Shown: positions 15,371 through 19,122 of the stretch, piece by piece
How the letters are laid out: the number at the start of each line of letters is the position of its first letter
How positions within the stretch are numbered: position 1 is the stretch's first letter
NCBI GenBank assembly: GCA_030589835.1
Contig: JAUUZS010000011.1
Span: 1 to 19,122, forward strand
Direction of reading: 5' to 3'
Length of the DNA: 19,122 nt
Source of the DNA: Cyclobacteriaceae bacterium
GTDB taxonomy: Bacteria; Bacteroidota; Bacteroidia; Cytophagales; Cyclobacteriaceae
Program-made: the position numbers and the translations under genes
The notes under the pieces: model-generated
What the model was told of the DNA's origin: nothing
Seen by the model: the letters and a program-made list of their open reading frames with translations, nothing else
Database searches by the model: none

Positions 15371-16111
15371 TTAAATATTATCTTCTTCAAGGTATTCTTT
15401 TGCGCGTTTAATTTTCCCAAAACCGGTAATTTGTTTTTCAATATTTTTAGGATTACCAGCATAAATAATTCCACCGACTCCCGTTATGGTGGCTTCCAGC
15501 TTTTCTGAAACAAAAACTTCGGCCCCTCCCAATCCGCTCAAATTAATGTTGCATTCCATGCTTTTCAGCTCGAAAGCTCTTAATCCCCCAGCACCACTTA
15601 TATGAGTGTCCTGCAAATCAGTATTTCCAGATAAGGTCACAATCCCGGCACCTGTTAGGTTTACCCTTACTGCTTTAGCCTGAATCTCCAAATCAATTGC
15701 ACCAATTCCTGACAGATCAATCGTGAGTTCTTCATTTCCCAAGATTCCTTCGTGTTCAATATTGGATGCGCCGGTCGAATGGATATAATCGATTTGGGTA
15801 TAATAAATCTCAATCCTTATCCCTTCGGTACTTTTTAGTTGATGAATGCTGTTGATGTTTAGGTCCTGATTAAAAACTTCAATATTTATGAAAGAAAATA
15901 AATTCTCGTCGGTTTCAATAATGACTTTAGTTTCATTACTCTCAATTAAGGTGACATCATAGTTGCCACCAATATTAACTTTTGTGAAATTGTCAATAAT
16001 GGTCTCTTCGATTTCAATGTTTCCATTACCTCTTTTGAGGTTGAGGCCACAACTTTGAAAAAAAAGCTAAACGGTAATTATAAGTGTAAAAATTATGCTT
16101 GCCTTTTTCAT
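15371..16111 (-). pseudogene. DUF2807 (head GIN domain) lipoprotein gene with an amber codon in the signal peptide
   Basis: From the ATG at 16111-16109 the minus strand reads MKKASIIFTLIITV, then TAG (16069-16067), then LFFQSCG and 225 more open codons to the TAA at 15371. The two parts together form a normal Bacteroidota lipoprotein signal peptide with lipobox FQSC. The stop is therefore a single in-frame lesion at codon 15. The rest matches DUF2807: IEETIIDNFTKVNIGGNYDV near the start, then repeated beta-helix turns rich in S/T-G-x-G (IHSTGASNIE, DLSGIGAIDL, NLTGAGIVTL, HISGAGGLRA, NLSGLGGAEV, TITGVGGIIY). No ATG or GTG occurs after the TAG, and a TTG at 15742 would give only 123 residues without export signal. 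A TATCTTTG box (16144-16137) lies upstream. It could be a recent pseudogene, a sequence error, or a read-through gene. Confidence 0.75.
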
Positions 16112-16136
16112 GAATAAATAGTGTATTAATTTAACC

Positions 16137-16144
16137 CAAAGATA
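16137..16144 (-). promoter_or_regulatory. -7 promoter box upstream of the DUF2807 gene
   Basis: TATCTTTG on the minus strand (16144-16137) is an exact TAnnTTTG match, 26 bp before the ATG of the interrupted lipoprotein gene. A -33 TTTG is not seen. Its presence suggests the gene can still be transcribed. Confidence 0.4.
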
Positions 16145-16192
16145 GTTATTGTAGGATAAGTTAGATTAATATGCACTCATTTTTGAATTTAA

Positions 16193-16223
16193 TTGTGAAT
16201 TTCTGATGCTTAAGTTACTTTTG
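16193..16223 (+). promoter_or_regulatory. Promoter of the glyA-tatC-rpiB operon
   Basis: TTG (16193-16195), a 20-bp spacer, and TACTTTTG (16216-16223) fit the Bacteroidota promoter consensus in sequence and spacing. Transcription would start near 16229, leaving a leader of only 10-20 nt before the glyA start. Confidence 0.6.
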
Positions 16224-16240
16224 CCCTTCATTTTCAAAAC

Positions 16241-17521
16241 ATGATCATGCTTAGAGATCAAACTATATTTGATTTAATACAAAAAGAACAAGATCGTCAG
16301 GAGGACGGCATTGAACTTATTGCTTCAGAAAACTTTGCTTCTAAACAGGTAATAGAGGCAATGGGAACCGTTTTGACAAACAAGTATGCCGAGGGACTTC
16401 CAGGAAAAAGGTACTATGGAGGGTGTGAAGTCGTCGATGAGATAGAGAATCTTGCCAGGGATAGAGCGAAAGAATTGTTTGGAGCTGAATGGGTAAATGT
16501 TCAGCCGCATTCAGGAGCACAGGCAAATGCTGCAGTGATGCTCGCTGTATTAAATGCAGGAGACAAAATACTTGGGTTCGATCTTTCTCATGGCGGTCAT
16601 CTTACCCATGGATCTTCAGTAAATTTTTCCGGAAAGCTCTATCAGCCATCTTTTTATGGTGTTGAGAAGGAAACCGGGATGATCAATTATGACAATGTTG
16701 CGGAGATTGCAAAAAAAGAGCAGCCGAAACTTATCATTTGCGGAGCATCGGCATACAGCCGGGAATGGGATTATGAAAGTTTGAGGGCAATTGCTGACGA
16801 GGTTGGCGCTTTATTACTTGCAGATATTGCTCATCCTGCAGGGTTGATTGCAAGAGGACTATTGAACGATCCGTTGGATCACTGCCATATTGTGACCACC
16901 ACTACGCATAAAACCCTCCGAGGTCCCAGAGGGGGAATGATCATGCTGAGAGAGGATTTTGACAATCCTTTTGGAATAAAAACCCCTAAAGGGAAAGTAA
17001 GAAAAATGTCTTCCCTTTTGGATTCAGGGGTTTTTCCGGGAACTCAGGGAGGGCCACTTGAGCATGTAATTGCCGCCAAAGCCATCGCATTTAAAGAAGC
17101 ACTTTCTGAGGATTACATGAAATATGTACTTCAGGTAAAAAATAATGCCAGCGTTATGGCTCAACGATTTATGGATAAAGGATATCAGGTGATTTCGGGA
17201 GGTACTGATAATCATTTGATGTTGATTGATTTGAGGTCCAAAGGTGAAGTAACGGGCAGGGATGCAGAAAATGCCTTGATCAAAGCCGATATTACCATCA
17301 ACAAAAATATGGTACCTTTTGATACCAGGTCGCCATTCGTAACATCCGGCATAAGAGTTGGTACTGCGGCAATCACCACCAGGGGAATGAAGGAAGCAGA
17401 TATGAAGAGAGTTGTCGATCTTATGGATGATGTATTGATGAACATAGACAACGAGAGTAAAATTAAGGAGATCAAAGATGGAGTCAATTCCTGGATGAAG
17501 GACTTCCCGCTTTATAAATAA
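16241..17521 (+). CDS. glyA: Serine hydroxymethyltransferase
   Basis: This PLP enzyme interconverts serine and glycine while loading one-carbon units onto tetrahydrofolate, in the cytoplasm. The 426-residue length and motifs are standard: [10 protein letters not shown] at 25-34, [13 protein letters not shown] at 49-61, [10 protein letters not shown] at 88-97, the PLP-binding lysine Lys224 in [14 protein letters not shown], and the C-terminal [16 protein letters not shown]. The ATG at 16241 is followed by a second ATG two codons later (16247). [15 protein letters not shown] is the more usual beginning, so the start may be either. It is the first gene of an operon with tatC 7 bp downstream and rpiB behind it. 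Confidence 0.97.
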   Translation: MIMLRDQTIFDLIQKEQDRQEDGIELIASENFASKQVIEAMGTVLTNKYAEGLPGKRYYGGCEVVDEIENLARDRAKELFGAEWVNVQPHSGAQANAAVMLAVLNAGDKILGFDLSHGGHLTHGSSVNFSGKLYQPSFYGVEKETGMINYDNVAEIAKKEQPKLIICGASAYSREWDYESLRAIADEVGALLLADIAHPAGLIARGLLNDPLDHCHIVTTTTHKTLRGPRGGMIMLREDFDNPFGIKTPKGKVRKMSSLLDSGVFPGTQGGPLEHVIAAKAIAFKEALSEDYMKYVLQVKNNASVMAQRFMDKGYQVISGGTDNHLMLIDLRSKGEVTGRDAENALIKADITINKNMVPFDTRSPFVTSGIRVGTAAITTRGMKEADMKRVVDLMDDVLMNIDNESKIKEIKDGVNSWMKDFPLYK

Positions 17522-17528
17522 TTGAATT

Positions 17529-18407
17529 GTGGAGGAAAACGAAGAAAACGAAGAAAACGAAGAATTTGAAGGATTGCTATCCGATAGTAAAGGTGAACAG
17601 GAAATGTCATTCCTAGGTCATCTTGAAGAACTGAGATGGCACATTATACGTGCACTGGCCTCGATCGCAGTTTTCGCTATTGCTGCGTTCATTTTTAGGG
17701 AGCCTATCTGGCATTATGTTATTCTGGCACCATCCAGGCCCGATTTCTGGACATATGAAATGTTTTGTCGTTTGGGTAGTCTGACAGGGGCGGATTTTTT
17801 CTGTATCGATGAATTGCCATTTATCATACAAAACCGGCAAATGACCGCACAATTTACCATGGCCATAAGTTCAAGTTTTGTGATTGGTTTGATTGTGGCA
17901 TTTCCATATGCCTTTTGGGAATTTTGGAAATTTATAAAGCCTGGTTTGTATAGAAATGAAAAAAGTTTAAGCCGTGGAGCGGTATTTTTTGTAACGTTGC
18001 TATTCCTCACAGGTGTTATGTTTGGATACTATATTGTCGCCCCGATATCGATTAATTTCTTAACGAATTTCAAGCTTGACGAAACGATTTTGAATGAAAT
18101 TGACCTCACTAGCTATGTGTCTCTTGTGATGATGCTGGTACTTGCTTGTGGAATTATGTTTCAATTGCCGGTAGTAGTATATTTCCTTACCAAGGCGGGG
18201 ATTGTAACTCCGGAATTCTTAAAAACTTACCGAAAACATGCTATAGTTGTCATACTTGTATTATCGGCACTAATAACTCCTCCTGACGTAATAAGTCAAT
18301 TACTGATGTGTTTCCCACTTCTTTTCCTTTATGAAATAAGCATAATGATTTCAAAATCAATAAAAAAGAAAGAGGATAAATTACTATTGGAAGAAGAATC
18401 TGCTTAA
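17529..18407 (+). CDS. tatC: Sec-independent (twin-arginine) protein translocase subunit TatC
   Basis: TatC is the inner-membrane receptor of the Tat pathway, which exports folded proteins with twin-arginine signals. The core opens with SFLGHLEELRWHII (residues 27-40 from the GTG), contains the family motif FPYAFWEFWKFIKPGLYRNE (125-144), and has six hydrophobic segments to about residue 275. Glu34 and Glu144 align with the signal-binding Glu residues of E. coli TatC. The first periplasmic loop is enlarged and has Cys80 and Cys92, which could form a disulfide. The GTG start at 17529 gives an acidic N-terminal extension made of ENE repeats. The ATG at 17604 would begin at MSFLGHLEEL, the classic start, and is a serious alternative. 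No tatA/tatB is adjacent. It lies 7 bp after glyA and 1 bp before rpiB. Confidence 0.92.
   Translation: MEENEENEENEEFEGLLSDSKGEQEMSFLGHLEELRWHIIRALASIAVFAIAAFIFREPIWHYVILAPSRPDFWTYEMFCRLGSLTGADFFCIDELPFIIQNRQMTAQFTMAISSSFVIGLIVAFPYAFWEFWKFIKPGLYRNEKSLSRGAVFFVTLLFLTGVMFGYYIVAPISINFLTNFKLDETILNEIDLTSYVSLVMMLVLACGIMFQLPVVVYFLTKAGIVTPEFLKTYRKHAIVVILVLSALITPPDVISQLLMCFPLLFLYEISIMISKSIKKKEDKLLLEEESA
17532..17564 (+). repeat. 9-bp tandem repeat at the tatC 5' end
   Basis: The unit GAAGAAAAC occurs about 3.6 times in a row (first copy GAGGAAAAC). Its length is a multiple of three, so gain or loss of units keeps the frame and only changes the length of the Glu/Asn-rich extension. If the ATG at 17604 is the true start the repeat is untranslated. 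Confidence 0.75.
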
Positions 18408-18408
18408 A

Positions 18409-18846
18409 ATGAAAAACATGCATATTGCAATAGGAGCCGATCATGCAGGATATCAGCTAAAAACCCTGGTAAAAGAATGGTTGGCACCTCAGGTTGAGGT
18501 GCTTAAAGATTTGGGAACCAATTCTGAAGAAAGCGTTGATTATCCTGATTTCGCCCATGCTGTTGCCGGCGAAGTAGAAAAAGGAAATTATGATCTGGGG
18601 ATATTAATTTGTGGTTCCGGAATAGGAGTCGATATGACCGCCAATAAACATCAGGGAATCCGTTCTGCTTTATGCTGGAATAAAGAGATTGGTAAATTGG
18701 CAAAAAGCCATAACAACGCCAATGTCATCTGTCTTCCAGGAAGATTTATAACATTTGAAGAAGCAAAAGAAATCCTCAACGTTTTCTTTACGACCGAATT
18801 TGAAGGAGGAAGACACAGAAAAAGAATTGGCAAGATTAGTTGTTAA
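18409..18846 (+). CDS. rpiB: Ribose-5-phosphate isomerase B
   Basis: This 145-residue cytoplasmic enzyme interconverts ribose 5-phosphate and ribulose 5-phosphate in the pentose phosphate pathway. Motifs are GADHAGYQLK at 9-18 (Asp11, His12), YPDFAH at 45-50, the catalytic Cys68 in LGILICGSGIGV, NKHQGIRSAL at 79-88, His101 in KSHNNANVICLPGR, and the closing FEGGRHRKRIGKI. All key positions are intact and length is normal. It starts one base after the tatC stop, so translational coupling is likely. A second ATG three codons later (MHIAIGADHAG) is an equally plausible start. It is the last gene of the glyA-tatC-rpiB unit and is convergent with the partial gene at the right edge, only 18 bp away. 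Confidence 0.95.
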   Translation: MKNMHIAIGADHAGYQLKTLVKEWLAPQVEVLKDLGTNSEESVDYPDFAHAVAGEVEKGNYDLGILICGSGIGVDMTANKHQGIRSALCWNKEIGKLAKSHNNANVICLPGRFITFEEAKEILNVFFTTEFEGGRHRKRIGKISC

Positions 18847-18864
18847 TCTGACGGAATGATTACC

Positions 18865-19122
18865 TCAATCAGTTGCTTGTGAGTCCTTTATTCTTTTATA
18901 AATGCCATTGCCCAGATGCTCATATTTTTTTCCAAGGATAGGAATATTATTAAATAACTCAGGAGCCAGGTCAATTTGATCAATGATGTATTCCGGCATA
19001 TCACTCCTAATGTTTTTATCAATAGCCTCCAAATTGTCATAATAATTTAAATGCTCAAGCTGAGCTTTTGATAAATTCCAATTGAAATAAGGTGTCGCCT
19101 GCTTGCCTAGGTAATAAGGCTC
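18865..19122 (-). CDS. C-terminal fragment of an unidentified protein (cut by window edge)
   Basis: On the minus strand an open frame enters from the right edge and runs 85 codons to the TGA at 18867-18865. The fragment is rich in Tyr, Asn and acidic residues (YFNWNLSKAQLEHLNYYDNL, then DMPEYIIDQIDLAPELFNNI, ending GNGIYKRIKDS) and has no hydrophobic segment. The PEYIID...LFNNIPILGKKYE...GIYKR pattern recalls the extracytoplasmic C-terminal tail of Bacteroidota multi-span glycosyltransferase-like membrane proteins. That is a weak impression without the upstream part. It converges on rpiB with an 18-bp gap and no visible terminator between. Confidence 0.6.
   Translation of the reverse strand, partial: EPYYLGKQATPYFNWNLSKAQLEHLNYYDNLEAIDKNIRSDMPEYIIDQIDLAPELFNNIPILGKKYEHLGNGIYKRIKDSQATD

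Noticed and set aside
15371..15742. A stand-alone 123-residue gene with a TTG start
   Set aside because: The frame continues upstream through more DUF2807 sequence to a lipoprotein signal peptide broken only by one TAG; the TTG is mid-domain and gives no export signal.
1..19122. CRISPR arrays, tRNA/rRNA genes, insertion sequences, toxin-antitoxin or defence genes
   Set aside because: No spaced direct repeats, no transposase or integrase frame, no structured RNA and no defence-type protein was found on either strand by reading.

Overview
The window is an ordinary-looking chromosomal segment of a member of the Bacteroidota, probably a marine or soil Cytophagales-type bacterium. The evidence is the AT-rich intergenic DNA, the repeated promoter -7 motif TAnnTTTG in place of a sigma70 -10 box, weak Shine-Dalgarno use, and protein families with a Bacteroidota flavour: DUF3857/transglutaminase-like proteins, a membrane-anchored MutS-like ATPase, the IDGWDS form of PurE, and a DUF2807 head-GIN lipoprotein. 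The genus is not determined. I see no rRNA, tRNA, CRISPR array, insertion sequence or phage gene.

Layout. Positions 1-2369 (minus) hold two tandem DUF3857 proteins 11 bp apart. The second is cut by the window edge, and the complete one has lost two of the three transglutaminase catalytic residues. Positions 2686-4372 (minus) encode a two-gene ABC exporter, ATPase then permease, whose permease most likely starts at an internal GTG overlapping the ATPase stop. Positions 4490-5083 (minus) encode a MocA/MobA-like nucleotidyltransferase, divergent from a membrane-anchored MutS-family ATPase (5264-7057, plus) followed by purE (7124-7624, plus). A bidirectional terminator separates purE from a small two-helix membrane protein (7689-8108, minus). 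A SpoIIAA/STAS-like protein lies at 8516-8929 (plus).

Positions 8992-14983 (minus) form the metabolic core: marR - fadN - fadA - fadE, read right to left. This is the gene order of the Bacillus subtilis fadNAE fatty-acid beta-oxidation operon, but headed by a MarR-family regulator. FadE oxidises acyl-CoA to enoyl-CoA, FadN hydrates it and oxidises the 3-hydroxyacyl-CoA, and FadA cleaves the 3-ketoacyl-CoA. A perfect 24-bp palindrome touches the probable marR promoter and is a strong candidate operator for self-regulation of the operon. A second, different pair of inverted repeats lies between fadN and fadA.

Positions 15371-16111 (minus) contain a DUF2807 lipoprotein gene that is open throughout except for one in-frame amber codon inside the signal peptide. 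Positions 16241-18846 (plus) are a compact glyA - tatC - rpiB operon with a good Bacteroidota promoter. The right edge (18865-19122, minus) holds the C-terminal 85 residues of an unidentified protein.

I did not find a clearly novel multi-gene system. The points most worth a second look are the amber-interrupted lipoprotein, the palindromic operator at marR-fadNAE, the paired inverted repeats ahead of fadA, and the pseudoenzyme-like transglutaminase domain.
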